From Aporrectodea caliginosa (lineage: Eukaryota; Annelida; Clitellata; Crassiclitellata; Lumbricidae), in the NCBI GenBank assembly GCA_020284085.1, contig JACEVL010000770.1, positions 766,001 to 830,000 of the forward strand: a stretch of DNA of 64,000 nucleotides, read 5' to 3'. Below, in pieces: positions 51,364 through 63,640 of this stretch. The notes under the pieces were generated by a model. It saw only the letters and a list, made by a program, of their open reading frames with translations, was not told the origin of the DNA and did not search any database. Position numbers and translations under genes: made by a program. Positions within the stretch are counted from its first letter, which is position 1; each line of letters opens with the position of its first letter.

Positions 51364-51865
51364 GAATTACTTTCTTTTATCTTCACGGCCAATTCGCTCG
51401 CCCCTCCTAAAGGAGGGGCGAGCGAGTCGTCTGACTGCCTTAACAGTTTTATCCGTCAACCCTTATCTAAAATTTGCAAATCGCTCCATAGCGGTAGCTG
51501 TTCCGCCTCTCTGGAATATGCTATCCGTCAGTTTTACGACAAAATAAGTCTTATCCTATCCATGCTACGAACTCACCAAAACTTCACCTCTTGCTATCTT
51601 TCCACAGGTCTTTCCCTTAAAACTGAAAGCACTGTTCCTTCACAAACCCTCTCCTGATTCCTCCTCTTCCTCGCCGTTTCAATTCTAAGCACCAGGCACC
51701 TTAGTCGTCTGACTGTCTGCCTGCCTGAATCTTGACTGGGAACCAATTTTGCGTCACCCCGCCTATCGATTTTGTTTTGACTAAGCGCCTGTGAGTAAGT
51801 TGGTTCTCGCGACTTCGCTTTTTGGGCGCTGTAAAAATCTCGAGATTATGATTGCGACGATATTT
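51364..51865 (+). mobile_element. Non-LTR retrotransposon end in copy C intron 3 (paralogue of 36670-37240)
   Basis: Contains LKFANRSIAVAVPPLWN (ORF2 tail) and the 'gcgcctgtgagtaagttggttct' 3' region. Shared with copy B, hence inherited through the gene duplication. A short perfect inverted repeat (cgctcgcccctcc/ggaggggcgagcg, 51395-51426) is specific to this copy. Confidence 0.65.
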
Positions 51866-52211
51866 GGCTGTGCCTCTTCGTTTTCGTGCAATGCTTGTGA
51901 ATAAGTTGGTGCTCTATGCTTAACTCTTAAGTAGCATTTTCTAGATTATGGTAACAGTTTTGTACAAGGGTCATTGACCTTTGCAGGAGCCGTTGGTGAT
52001 ACATAATGAGGAACCAGCCAGCGGTTGCTTTTGTATTGATGGTGTTTCTGAAATCAACGCCAATATTAATAGGGGCTGTTTTGTTCCTGGTGAAACGATG
52101 CGTGTTGAAGGGAAGATTGCTAATCACACCTATAGTACCATCACGCGTTCAACCATTACTCTTTTTCAGGTCAGATGCGGTCCTGTTTATCAGGTCTTAG
52201 AAAGTTTTAAT

Positions 52212-52296
52212 GTTACATCTCATCGCCATTTTGACTTCTACGTCGCCCTGGTTTCGGATTGTATGGGACTGCTGTGAATGCGACTGTATATTCCAT
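52212..52296. repeat. Partial extra copy of the long terminal repeat's 5' segment
   Basis: Matches about 56750-56830 (gttacatctcatcgccattt... gactgtatattc). It sits immediately before the left long repeat and marks the breakpoint where copy C intron 4 homology ends. Confidence 0.8.
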
Positions 52297-54089
52297 TGTG
52301 GGGATTTTAAGATTTTTGGTCGCTATATAGAAGTGTTACATCTCATCGCCATTTTGACTTCTACCTACTGTATATTCCTACCTACCTGGGTTGCTAGGCC
52401 ATTAGGGTTTCCGTACTATTATTCTACGCCGATTTGGCCAGACAGAAGAGATGTATTCCGGGGCACCCGTGCACTGGCTCCCCTTCCTATCCTCCTCCGC
52501 CTCCATCGGTTGTGACAAGGTGGGTTATCCGAGGGTGGGTTCCCGTAGCATCCGGTCTGGTTGCAAGTAAGTGGCCAGACTTACTCGTGGATCCGCTGCT
52601 ATCCGAAACCTGAGGTCTCCCCTTAAAGACCTCCATTACTTACTTGCTTAATTATAATCTCTAATTCAACAAACAAGACTGCTTCTCGTTTCATGCTTAT
52701 TTCAACACATACAATTAATCGTTACAACGCCTACACATTTATCAATCCATCTGAGCTAACAACACTTTAATACCATCAACGACAGTTTCATCCCTCATGC
52801 GCATCAACCAATACATGTTAAACTCTTCCATTCACCAGACTAACGTAATGCACTTTATACCATCAGTAATCCTCCATGCACAACCATTCATTATCATGGC
52901 ATCATCATTCATAACTGGTTTCCTGTAGGGTTCATACATTCGTCTACTGTCAGTCAGTTAGAAGTCGTGCACGGTTATACTAGTCCCAAGTTAGCCTCTT
53001 AATTATATATATCTTCGGTCAGGTCATATAATGGCATTTCAGACTGTACCGTGACCTAGACAGCAGGGTCTAAGTTCGTCTCTGACGTCGACAGGTGAGC
53101 GCAGCAGACATCCGTCGTCGCTGTGGCCGTATACCACCGAGCTTGGCGTCGTTGGGTTGTTTCCCTCGATGTCGCTCCCGATCGTAAGAATCACATATAG
53201 AATATCCAGGATGATCACTCCGTTACACAGTGCAGAGCGTATCCGTTCCACTTTCATACAGAATACACGGACAAGCGCCGTCTTCCTTCAACCGTCGTTC
53301 CTGTTACACATCATATAATCGCAGATCCACGCGTCGTTTACGCGTAGTATTTCCTCGTATTTCACGTATCACACGGAACCAGGCTCCTTGCCTTATAACT
53401 TCACTATATCCATCACACGAAGCTCACGCAGGCGTCGAGGCTTGAATCTCAAGGACTCGAACCCGTGGCTTAATCAATACGTGTAATCCAATTGCCTCAG
53501 CAGAGCGAGTTTCTTACTCCAGCTCACGGTCAGGCCTTCGGTTAACTGCCGTCTTCTTCATCGAGCGATAGCCTCCTCGGCTGCTCCAAGCGATTCCACG
53601 TACGCGTAACAAGGGTGAGTTTCTGTCTCACCACGGACAGGATTCACGTCGACTGTCGGTATAATCCATACTTTACGAGAGCGGATCCCGTTCTACACGG
53701 CTCCCGGGCATCGTTCCTTCCAGAGATATCCTTGGCTCCTGGTTGACTGCTTCATCCTCGGCTGCCGGCGCGTCCGCCCGAGGCAGAGCTCGGTCGGAGC
53801 TCCCTTGCTCCTGGTTCGATTCTTCTTCTTCGGCGGCTGGAAAACGACTGCCTCTCTGCTACAGCGCACGGCCGTTTTAATCATCGCTTCGCCGCACGGT
53901 GGCGCCAGGCGTCGCTCAGGCCTCTTTCTATTGGTCGGCGTTCGGCTGCTGCCGTGCGACGCAGCCTGCATGCGACGACTCCCTACGTCCTCTTCCTCCT
54001 TCTCTCTCTTTCTGGCAGCGCTAGAAAAATCTCTGTTGAATTATCTCTGGAGCTACATAATTCTAGTGGGGCTTGGTAGTAAAGCCTCA
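52297..54089. mobile_element. Left long direct repeat (candidate LTR), 1793 bp
   Basis: Starts TGTGGGGATTTTAAG and ends AGTAAAGCCTCA (TG...CA). Its partner at 56704-58539 is almost identical: after a 43-bp deletion near the start I found only three single-base differences (52872/57322, 53582/58032, 53852/58302) at a constant offset of 4450. A box-B-like motif occurs on the minus strand at about 53456. No protein-coding frame recognised. Confidence 0.85.
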
Positions 54090-56703
54090 CACTTCCAACC
54101 GCCCACAGTTAGTCTCGTTCTACGAGACGGCAATAAGTGGAATGAGTGTACCTTCAAACTCTTTTCCACTTATTAAATTCCCTACTGCACTTTCGCGAGA
54201 ACAAAACTTCTCTCTTTCTTTAATTCGCTGTATCTCTCATTTTGATCAGCGTACAGCTTGACTCGTCCACAGCGTTTAATCTCGGCTGTCTGCATTCATC
54301 GCCCTCCAATGCAGGGTGCGTTCGAGGAGAAGGTAGTCTCCCCCACGCAGCGTTTGGCTGGCGGCCGACATCTGGTCTTTCCGCTCCCTGGCCCGCTGGG
54401 CCGGTCGGAAAGTAGGTTGCCAGGTTCATGACCTCTGAATGTGTCTATGCACACAGTCTCCGTATACGCTGCACACATTAGTTCCCTGTGTGTACACCTT
54501 ATTCACGTGTGTACACCTCTCTGCATCAGCATTTCCATTCTATCCAAATTTTAACCGTCTCTAGGGCCATTACTGTCCGTCTCTTATCAACAGTTACAGT
54601 CCACAGTAATATAGCATCCTTCATACAATCAATTCATGTGCACAACATTATTCGTAATTCATCGTGCAATTCTCATCCTGCATAGCCATTCATCTAATTA
54701 GTCTCGCTGTTTCTCAGTCAGTCAGTAACAGCTCATTCGTATTCATCTTCAGCGCATACATACGGCACATATATTATGTTAATGTCTAACAGCTTCTGCG
54801 TTCGTCCGTCTTTCTGTCTCTGTCTCATTTTACCGTGCATTCCATGCATAATCTGCTAACAGTGCTATCAAACAACATATCAATCGTATGCTTAGACTCT
54901 CAGCACATCAAATCAAGTATTCACATAACATAATCACTAGCACCAAAACTTCTAATACAAGGATGCTACGTCATTACGCAGTTAATCCAATCAAATCATC
55001 CAAGCTAATAGTCACATCAAATCATCAAATCAAAATCATCAGCTCAAATCATCGACATCGTGCCATCTCATGGTGCACGCATTCTTCCATATACCATGCT
55101 ACAAATCTTCCACGCGAGTTTTCCAACATTAACCTTAATTCATTTCCAATTTATATTCATACACGCATGCTGTATAACTTCATTACCAGTTCTTCCACAA
55201 CAATTCATTCATGCATCCATTCTCAATGCAATTCTACGTAAACACTTGGCAATCATCAGCAACCTACAATTCTAGTCATTATATATCTATACGTAGTTTT
55301 GATTCTAGCAGTGTCCGTTACAACTAATGCACAATCATTGCGGGCGCAAATATCTTCCGCATAAATTATGCTAATTCTTCAGCGTGTCCATACTTCAGAT
55401 TCTATCGCACAACACTGTAACTTTTGTCGTTCATAGTGTCCGTAATAGAGATATATCATCGTTAATATCATCATTCAATGCAGTTTTATCTCTACTTATT
55501 TATAAATCGTTTACGCAATTCATCTTTCGGCTACTTTTCATGATTCACATTATTCTAGACAGGCAGTCTCAAGTAACTTTTCCAATGCATTTCATTCATG
55601 CGCAAAGCCATCTCACATAGTTCATACGACAACATTATGTCTAAAAATTCTACCGCACATCTAAAGATATATGCATACTGTTAACATAATTCGTACGCTG
55701 TAAGCTAGTTTTACATATGCTGAATTCATTTCATTTTTCTGTCGCTTCGTTAATTTTCTACAAAGTTTTTCCATTAGTCGTTCTATTGCGACAATAACTA
55801 GGCCTATGTACTTTCTTCTACACAGTACGAATGCGTACAAAATTCTCAAGCGATTCGGTGCCTATTTATTCTGCGCAATTTTATGCGTTTAGCCTACAAA
55901 TTGCTGGCAACTATCTGTCATTCAGTTCAGTAACAGAGTCATCTTGCGGTTTCATTCACCATCGTCCCAAATTAATCCAGAATTATCCTCGGTCAGCAGA
56001 ATTCGTATACGATACCATTGTACTTGAGTCTTTCACGTTTGCTCGTCTCGTGGCACTCAGTTCAGTAACACCAGCGGCGGTTAGACGTTGCTGAATCGGC
56101 ACAATTGTTTCTGGTCTCACCACTCGTCGTCGGCAATCGAGCAAAGGCGAGATTGACAATGGACGCAGTGTGCAGAGGCGAGAATTCGACTCGGTTCGTG
56201 CCACAGTGTTCAGAAAGGACCAGTAGGATCATTTGTCGAACAGACAGACATCAGAGCAGAGTTATGATCTCTCGGTTCAGTTTCAGAACGTATTTGGACA
56301 GTGTTTCGACGAGTTTTCAATCCATAACGAGTCTTCGTTCCTCGTCTGTTTCTGAGACCAAATTTGACTCTTAGCATTCTCTCGTGAATGGAGAGAATTT
56401 CATCCCCATTATTAATTATGACAATTAATGCATAACTGTGCATTCCTTCAGTCTGTCTTTGTCATTCATAGTTTCAAATTCAGTATCTCTTTTACTCATA
56501 TAATTAATTTCATTCTGAATCTATCTTTATGTACAACACATACACATAGATCAACCATTCAAACAAAACATTTCTTTCTTCCATTACAATTTCTTCACTA
56601 ATTCACTCATTAGTTTTAACACAGTCAGATTCAAATCTCACATACATTCATCGTCAGCATCCCATACTTTTTCTACATAAATCCCATCCGAATTCGTCGT
56701 CAT
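54090..56703. mobile_element. Interior of the long direct-repeat element, non-coding
   Basis: 2.6 kb, C/T- and A-rich, with only frames of up to about 120 codons lacking any gag, protease, RT or integrase motif on either strand. A clear tRNA primer-binding site (TGG...) is not seen next to either repeat. A weak purine-rich stretch (minus strand) borders the left repeat. Best read as a large non-autonomous LTR derivative (LARD-like); a segmental duplication is the alternative. Confidence 0.5.
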
Positions 56704-58539
56704 TGTGGGGATTTTAAGATTTTTGGTCTTTGGCTCTATAGAAGTGTTACATCTCATCGCCATTTTGACTTCTACGTCGCCCTGGTTTCGGATTGTATGG
56801 GACTGCTGTGAATGCGACTGTATATTCCTACCTATATGGGTTGCTAGGCCATTAGGGTTTCCGTACTATTATTCTACGCCGATTTGGCCAGACAGAAGAG
56901 ATGTATTCCGGGGCACCCGTGCACTGGCTCCCCTTCCTATCCTCCTCCGCCTCCATCGGTTGTGACAAGGTGGGTTATCCGAGGGTGGGTTCCCGTAGCA
57001 TCCGGTCTGGTTGCAAGTAAGTGGCCAGACTTACTCGTGGATCCGCTGCTATCCGAAACCTGAGGTCTCCCCTTAAAGACCTCCATTACTTACTTGCTTA
57101 ATTATAATCTCTAATTCAACAAACAAGACTGCTTCTCGTTTCATGCTTATTTCAACACATACAATTAATCGTTACAACGCCTACACATTTATCAATCCAT
57201 CTGAGCTAACAACACTTTAATACCATCAACGACAGTTTCATCCCTCATGCGCATCAACCAATACATGTTAAACTCTTCCATTCACCAGACTAACGTAATG
57301 CACTTTATACCATCAGTAATCATCCATGCACAACCATTCATTATCATGGCATCATCATTCATAACTGGTTTCCTGTAGGGTTCATACATTCGTCTACTGT
57401 CAGTCAGTTAGAAGTCGTGCACGGTTATACTAGTCCCAAGTTAGCCTCTTAATTATATATATCTTCGGTCAGGTCATATAATGGCATTTCAGACTGTACC
57501 GTGACCTAGACAGCAGGGTCTAAGTTCGTCTCTGACGTCGACAGGTGAGCGCAGCAGACATCCGTCGTCGCTGTGGCCGTATACCACCGAGCTTGGCGTC
57601 GTTGGGTTGTTTCCCTCGATGTCGCTCCCGATCGTAAGAATCACATATAGAATATCCAGGATGATCACTCCGTTACACAGTGCAGAGCGTATCCGTTCCA
57701 CTTTCATACAGAATACACGGACAAGCGCCGTCTTCCTTCAACCGTCGTTCCTGTTACACATCATATAATCGCAGATCCACGCGTCGTTTACGCGTAGTAT
57801 TTCCTCGTATTTCACGTATCACACGGAACCAGGCTCCTTGCCTTATAACTTCACTATATCCATCACACGAAGCTCACGCAGGCGTCGAGGCTTGAATCTC
57901 AAGGACTCGAACCCGTGGCTTAATCAATACGTGTAATCCAATTGCCTCAGCAGAGCGAGTTTCTTACTCCAGCTCACGGTCAGGCCTTCGGTTAACTGCC
58001 GTCTTCTTCATCGAGCGATAGCCTCCTCGGCCGCTCCAAGCGATTCCACGTACGCGTAACAAGGGTGAGTTTCTGTCTCACCACGGACAGGATTCACGTC
58101 GACTGTCGGTATAATCCATACTTTACGAGAGCGGATCCCGTTCTACACGGCTCCCGGGCATCGTTCCTTCCAGAGATATCCTTGGCTCCTGGTTGACTGC
58201 TTCATCCTCGGCTGCCGGCGCGTCCGCCCGAGGCAGAGCTCGGTCGGAGCTCCCTTGCTCCTGGTTCGATTCTTCTTCTTCGGCGGCTGGAAAACGACTG
58301 CGTCTCTGCTACAGCGCACGGCCGTTTTAATCATCGCTTCGCCGCACGGTGGCGCCAGGCGTCGCTCAGGCCTCTTTCTATTGGTCGGCGTTCGGCTGCT
58401 GCCGTGCGACGCAGCCTGCATGCGACGACTCCCTACGTCCTCTTCCTCCTTCTCTCTCTTTCTGGCAGCGCTAGAAAAATCTCTGTTGAATTATCTCTGG
58501 AGCTACATAATTCTAGTGGGGCTTGGTAGTAAAGCCTCA
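56704..58539. mobile_element. Right long direct repeat (candidate LTR), 1836 bp
   Basis: Same TG...CA ends as the left repeat and the full-length 5' segment that the left copy lost. Right flank 'ttatccatgg' does not repeat the left flank, so no target duplication is visible. Confidence 0.85.
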
Positions 58540-59079
58540 TTATCCATGGCAACACTTGGAAATTCTAGAAAAATAAAAATATAACAAAAAGTTTTTGAAA
58601 GAAACTTAAGGAAAACTTCGTAAATCTATAGCAGAAACCCCAAGAAAATAATTAATTAAATATTGATCGCATTAATCATGTTTCCCGCTAATAGGCGCTA
58701 TTAGGCCCCCAATAATTTAGGCTCCAAGCCTGCCCAGGCTTTGAGCCCCCAATAATAATATATTTTTCGTTAAACTCAGGGCTTAAAGTGTGAATGGACG
58801 GTCATGGACGGAGTCTAGGCACTTATTTTCAAGGCTGAACACCGTCCTGGCCCTGCCACTAATTTGACCACCACAGCCTGGACGCCGTCCATGCAGCAGC
58901 CTTAGCGGGTCAAGTTAAACTCCCCCTCCCAATTAGCCTTCAGCGGTTCAATGTATCCAAAGACTTCCAACATGTGTTAGCCCGTGGACCACGGTTTGGC
59001 GTATATGGGCTTCGCCCTTATCCCCGGGGTCAACGGTTAGCCCCAGCATCTTCCGAACAACAGATCGTCTTTCCGATAA

Positions 59080-59151
<72 letters not shown>

Positions 59152-59800
59152 TACAAACATACATACATAATTTATATTATATGCGTATCAATATATGTAT
59201 ACATATATACCGTATATATGTATCAATGTCCCATATATNACTGGATGGTAGCTCTGTTATCTGCGGGTAGCCACAGTAGGCTAGCTAAGAATGAGTGCAT
59301 GATTGCATGGATATTCTGATAGTGATAGTCAGTCCTTGCACTTGGGGGTATATCAAAGTGTGCTGTAAGATTTAAGAGGGTGTAAGGAAAGAATAATGTT
59401 GATAATTACGTTGCCATGCAGTCTTGATGCATTGCAGTTTATTCAATAAAAGTGGGTGGCAGGCTGGCATCTTGCTGACTTTATCAAAGTAATTCATAAT
59501 TTACACTTCATTCAATTACAAATTCCATGCAAGATTGTAATTGAAATACAATTACAATTACTGGACCTAAAATGTAATTCAATTGCAATTACAACTAGAG
59601 AACTTGTAATAATATTCAATTACATAATTCATTTCATGTATTTCAATTACCGAACAACACTATGCAGAAACGAAATCTCTAGCTAATCTTTGAGGCTTGG
59701 TTAAAGTGAATGCGACAATCCAATGGCGCTGTCTTTTATTTCACTGTCTTTTATTTCTAGTTGTTACTCTCAAGAAACTGATTCGAATCAGCATAGTCGA
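58540..59800. other. Intergenic; (TA)n array and one undetermined base
   Basis: (TA)n at about 59081-59142 followed by CATA repeats. An 'n' at 59239 marks an unresolved base. No trace of alpha-arrestin exons 5-7 was found here. AT-rich 'caattacaattac' low complexity occupies about 59510-59650. Confidence 0.6.
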
Positions 59801-59802
59801 CG

Positions 59803-62800
59803 ATGAGTGCCCTTAAAGATAAATCAAGTATTCTCCTGACCGAGAAACAACGTCGGTGTGGCGCCATCTTTTGCTTCGTTCTCGCCATCGTCCAGTCAAT
59901 GATCCATATAGCGTACATCGCGTTTGGCGCTTACCTGAAGGAATACCTGAAACAGTTCCAGATGTTTACAAGTGGAAGATACGGGAAAATGCCCTACGTA
60001 ATCTACCTCACGATTGGAGCGATTGGACTCGTGGTACACGCGATCGGAATGAAGGTTACTTTTATTCCTTCACTTTTGTCATAGAACTGGATAGGAGTAG
60101 ATTACGTGTGGACTTGACTAGACTAGATTACAGAATGTATTGACGTAGTGTGTTGGGGTAATATTGTATTGTATTGTATTGTACTATACTGCACCACATT
60201 ACACTAAATTATACTACATTACATTATATTGTTTCATTTAGCGCGGCAACGAATGTGGTCCATTTCTTCTTCCTCAAACGCCTGGACTATTGTAATTCCG
60301 TCTTTGTAGGATTGTAGAAGTTCAGACAACGTCAGTTTCCGTTCCTCCAGAATCGCGCCGCTCGGCCAGTGGCCAATCTACCAGAGTTCTCTGCTAAATC
60401 TCAGCATATATGAGAGATAAACTCCAATGGCTTTCTGTCGGGGACATAATCAGATTCAAGAACCTCCTCCTTTGCTGGGCTTCGTTGGTTGGCTCTGCCC
60501 CCATCGTACATACGAGATCCGTTTGTGCTGGGTCCCACTCAGTCAGGCCGCCTGTCACTTCCTTCTCTCAACCGCCTGTGGGGATCTTCTGGTCTCTCGC
60601 TGCCGTGCGTCATCAGTGAATGCACCCTGCACTCTCATGGTTTGGTCCATCCCTTATGGAACACTTTCCGCTGACATTAGAACTTTTCTGTTAAACGAAT
60701 TTGGTTGCATTTTACTATACTGTTGGTTTATACATTGGTTTAGGTAAAGTTCTGCTAGACTGGTTTGAGCTCAGTTGCATTCTATCAAATTGAATTACAA
60801 TGGGTTTGGCTGAAAATACTTGCGCCATATATCAGTATAACAGAAAGGTTGAAATGGACCCACAAAGGCAGGGTATGTTGGCGAGGAGTTTGGTACAACC
60901 CTGGTATGACCAATGGTTACTGGGACCCTATGGAAATCTTGAAACGCCTTATTGTCTCAGCGTTAATTTAAGAATGACGGCTAGCTGCCTATAGCTCTTA
61001 TACGTTCATCATCATCTGTCATGTACCCCACCTGAATCTTTTCCGTTTCTCACAGCCTGTTGCAAGCCGTCTCTGTCCTCCGTTCATCTCCAAGCCGTAT
61101 GTCGTCCGAAATATGGCCAAAGCAGGTCAGACTTCTAGTGTCCATGTGCGGCGAAGGTGTCCTTGACTGCTCTTTTCCATTCTCCTGGGGGGGGGGCGGA
61201 TATCGTAGTTATAAGAGCTTGGGCGTGGTCCTGTTAGCTATAGCAATGCTTTCCTATGTCCGATAAGATATGAGAAAATAAATGAATAACCATATATTAT
61301 AGTAGAGAAAGCCACATAAATCAATAACTGAATAAATGAATGAGTAGAATGATGTGATTCTGATATCTTTTTCGGCAAAAGATGTGCATGGCGATAACTG
61401 ACTGGCGACTTCTGTACCGTAGACAGACGCTCTACCAGTTCCTAGCCATCCTCTACACGTCTCTGCTCTTCTTCTCCTGCGGAGTCATCGTGTTTGGCAT
61501 CGCCTACAGCTGGTATCAACAGGGTGTCATCAAAAAAGTAAGCAGCCAACAAGCAGGCCATTATCAACAGATAGGCAGTCGTGAGGCATTTGCCTAAAAC
61601 ATAGGCAGTCGTGAGGCATTATCTAAAGCATAGGCAGTCGTGAGGCATTATCTAAAGCATTGGCAGTCGTGAGGCATTATCTAAAGCATTGGCAGTCGTG
61701 AGGCATTATAAGCAGACGTGAGGCATTGTCTAAAGCATTGGCAGTCACGAGGCATTATCTAATCATTCTAAAGCATACACAGTCGTGAGACATTATCTGA
61801 AGCATAGACAGTCATGAGGCATTATCTAAAGCATAGGCAGTCCCTTCAGGGCCTTTCCTTGTGGCCATCTCCTATTGTCTGTGTGTCTTACAACTCTGTA
61901 ATTGTAAAGTGATTGTTTGGTTACAAAATAAATGACTTGAATTGATTTGATTCATTATCTAAAGCAGAGGTAGTCGTGAGGCATTTAAGGCATAGGCAGT
62001 CATGAGGCATAATCTAAAGCATAGACAGCCAAAAGGCATTATCTAAAGCATGGACAGTCATAACGCATTATCTAAATCCTAGGACTTTGTCAGTAGCAAA
62101 CTACTGGGCGTAATTTAAGTTTCGGCTGACAACAGGTTCTTATAAAAACTGCAGGCAGTCAACTTCGCTTTGTGCGTGGATTGGTTAGCGCAGTATATAG
62201 GGACGATGAGATCATGTAGACTGTGTATATAGGGCCTAAGGTGATCGAATGTCAGTGTGGTCAGTTGTACGCTATGATGATCATTTTGTGTTGGCATTGC
62301 TAGTGATGAATTCTTTTGAAAAGATATCGTGAGCACCATGTGGGTAAATGAATTGTGTGTTGTGAACTGTTTATTTCTAACGATAATAAACATAAATTCA
62401 GATAAGGGATACAGCATGCAACTGCGTTGAGTTATTTTATGCTATGCATCGGTGGATTTGACGTCTCGTGGCCCGATCGTTTGAAAACATTCACAATGCG
62501 TTGACCCTGTAAGTAGTGACAGCGGTGGGTTCCATTTAACCCCAGGTCATAAAGAAACTGGCAAGCGAAGATTTAAGGAAAGAAATATTAGATAGTGGAC
62601 GTTTTTACCCAACGACGCAGGCACCGAAGGACGAAGGTTCGAGATTTGACCAGACTTGTAACGACCAATTTGTTCAGAATACGAGTTTGATGGATGAGAA
62701 ACAATAGAGGTGAAATTGCTATAGTTGTCACAGTCACTGACAGAACTTCAAGAGTAAATATGCATCGCAAACGACAAATGTAAAGAAAGAACATAATTAT

Positions 62801-63640
62801 GAATGAATGTTTCGGTACTTGGGCGAACTCCTAAGAAAGCCTTAACACAGCTAATTTTCCTGCCTCCTGTACATACACCATTTCTAACATTTGAAACGGT
62901 ATCTGATTTAAACATTGTTTGTTAAATATATAATGAATGGTTAATATAATGTCGACCCTGTAATTCACAGACCTGCTTGTACTACTAGCCTACAGAATCT
63001 GGGAATATCAGGACCGGCATTCCCTCTACTGCAGCTGCCGGCTACGATGGATGGATTTTAGAATTGGAAAGGCGAGAGAAATTGAATGAATTATGGCAGA
63101 TATTAACGTGCCAGACTTCATTACTTGAATCAGAGGCAACGAAATAGGGAACAACAGCCACCTAGAACTCTCGCAGCCTCATTGAAGGGAAATCAGAATA
63201 GGATTTATGAAACAGTAGAGTTTTCGGTAGTGGCTGAAAGACCTGCGTAGAGAATTATTAGGCTACAAGAGACGCAGCTTATACAATTTCGTAGACAGGT
63301 CGGCCTAATTGTCAAAATTATGGCTGGCGTTTATTCCAGAGGGGCAGAGCAGTTTGGGCTTTGCAGCCATTTCTAAAGTTACTTTAGCTACTGGACACGA
63401 GATTACATTGCATAGCTTAACTCCGCCTGTTCTTGCTGTGTGTGTGTTGTTCTCTCAGGCATTTACCGAAAGTTTCCAGGACGCAATGGGATTCTATAGG
63501 ACGAACATGGACAAGAAGGAGGCAGTAGACCGAGCCCAGTTCAAGTTCAAGTGCTGCGGGAGTGAGTCCTGGACGGAATGGGAGAGTATTGGATGGATCA
63601 ACGTCGAATTCCTCAACCTCGATGATCACATCGTCCATAA
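59803..63640 (+). CDS. Peripherin/ROM1-like tetraspanin, first three coding exons (3' partial)
   Basis: Exons 59803-60054 (84 codons), 61382-61537 (52 codons) and 63459-63640 (60 codons plus 2 nt); the gene continues past the window. Exon 1 holds TM1 (AIFCFVLAIVQSMIHIAYIA) and TM2 (YVIYLTIGAIGLVVHAIGM); exon 2 holds TM3 (ILYTSLLFFSCGVIVFGIAY); exon 3 begins the large extracellular loop with the tetraspanin CCG motif at residues 168-170 (FKFKCCGSESWTEWESIGWI). The context 'A-GFYR...D-A-FKFKCCG---W-EW--I-WI' matches the peripherin-2/ROM1 branch. Tetraspanins organise membrane microdomains; peripherins shape photoreceptor disc rims in vertebrates, but the role in this animal is unknown. The first donor (GTTACT) is weak, so exon 1's end is less certain. 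Start codon context is cgATGA. Confidence 0.85.
60060..61380 (+). other. Tetraspanin intron 1
   Basis: About 60400-60680 shows a decayed LINE ORF2-like end (SVGDIIRFKNLLLCWASLVG pattern, then RPPVTSFSQPPVGIFWSLAA), without a clean frame. Otherwise nothing recognised. Confidence 0.35.
61570..62068. repeat. Minisatellite, about 29-bp unit ('ggcagtcgtgaggcattatctaaagcata'), split by a retroposon
   Basis: At least a dozen units in tetraspanin intron 2. A 5'-truncated retroposon tail (61838-61950, 'cccttcagggcc'...'ttgaattgatttg') interrupts the array, which resumes at about 61952. Confidence 0.85.
61838..61950 (+). mobile_element. Retroposon 3' tail inside the minisatellite
   Basis: Shares 'cccttcagggcc' and the (GAATT)-like tail with 5435-5580. 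It contains AATAAA at about 61927. Confidence 0.6.

Noticed and set aside
54888..56374. Frames of 70-117 codons inside the long direct-repeat element as gag-like genes
   Set aside because: No zinc-knuckle, protease, RT or integrase motif on either strand; composition is that of non-coding C/T-rich DNA.
58540..59800. Remaining exons 5-7 of arrestin copy C beyond the LTR-like element
   Set aside because: Searched for the conserved segments (LAKFERP, SATFH, PPAY, FPEVH); none found, so the copy is truncated.
61570..62068. CRISPR-like regularly spaced repeats
   Set aside because: Units are directly adjacent and degenerate with no spacers; this is a eukaryotic minisatellite. The same applies to 4607-4977.
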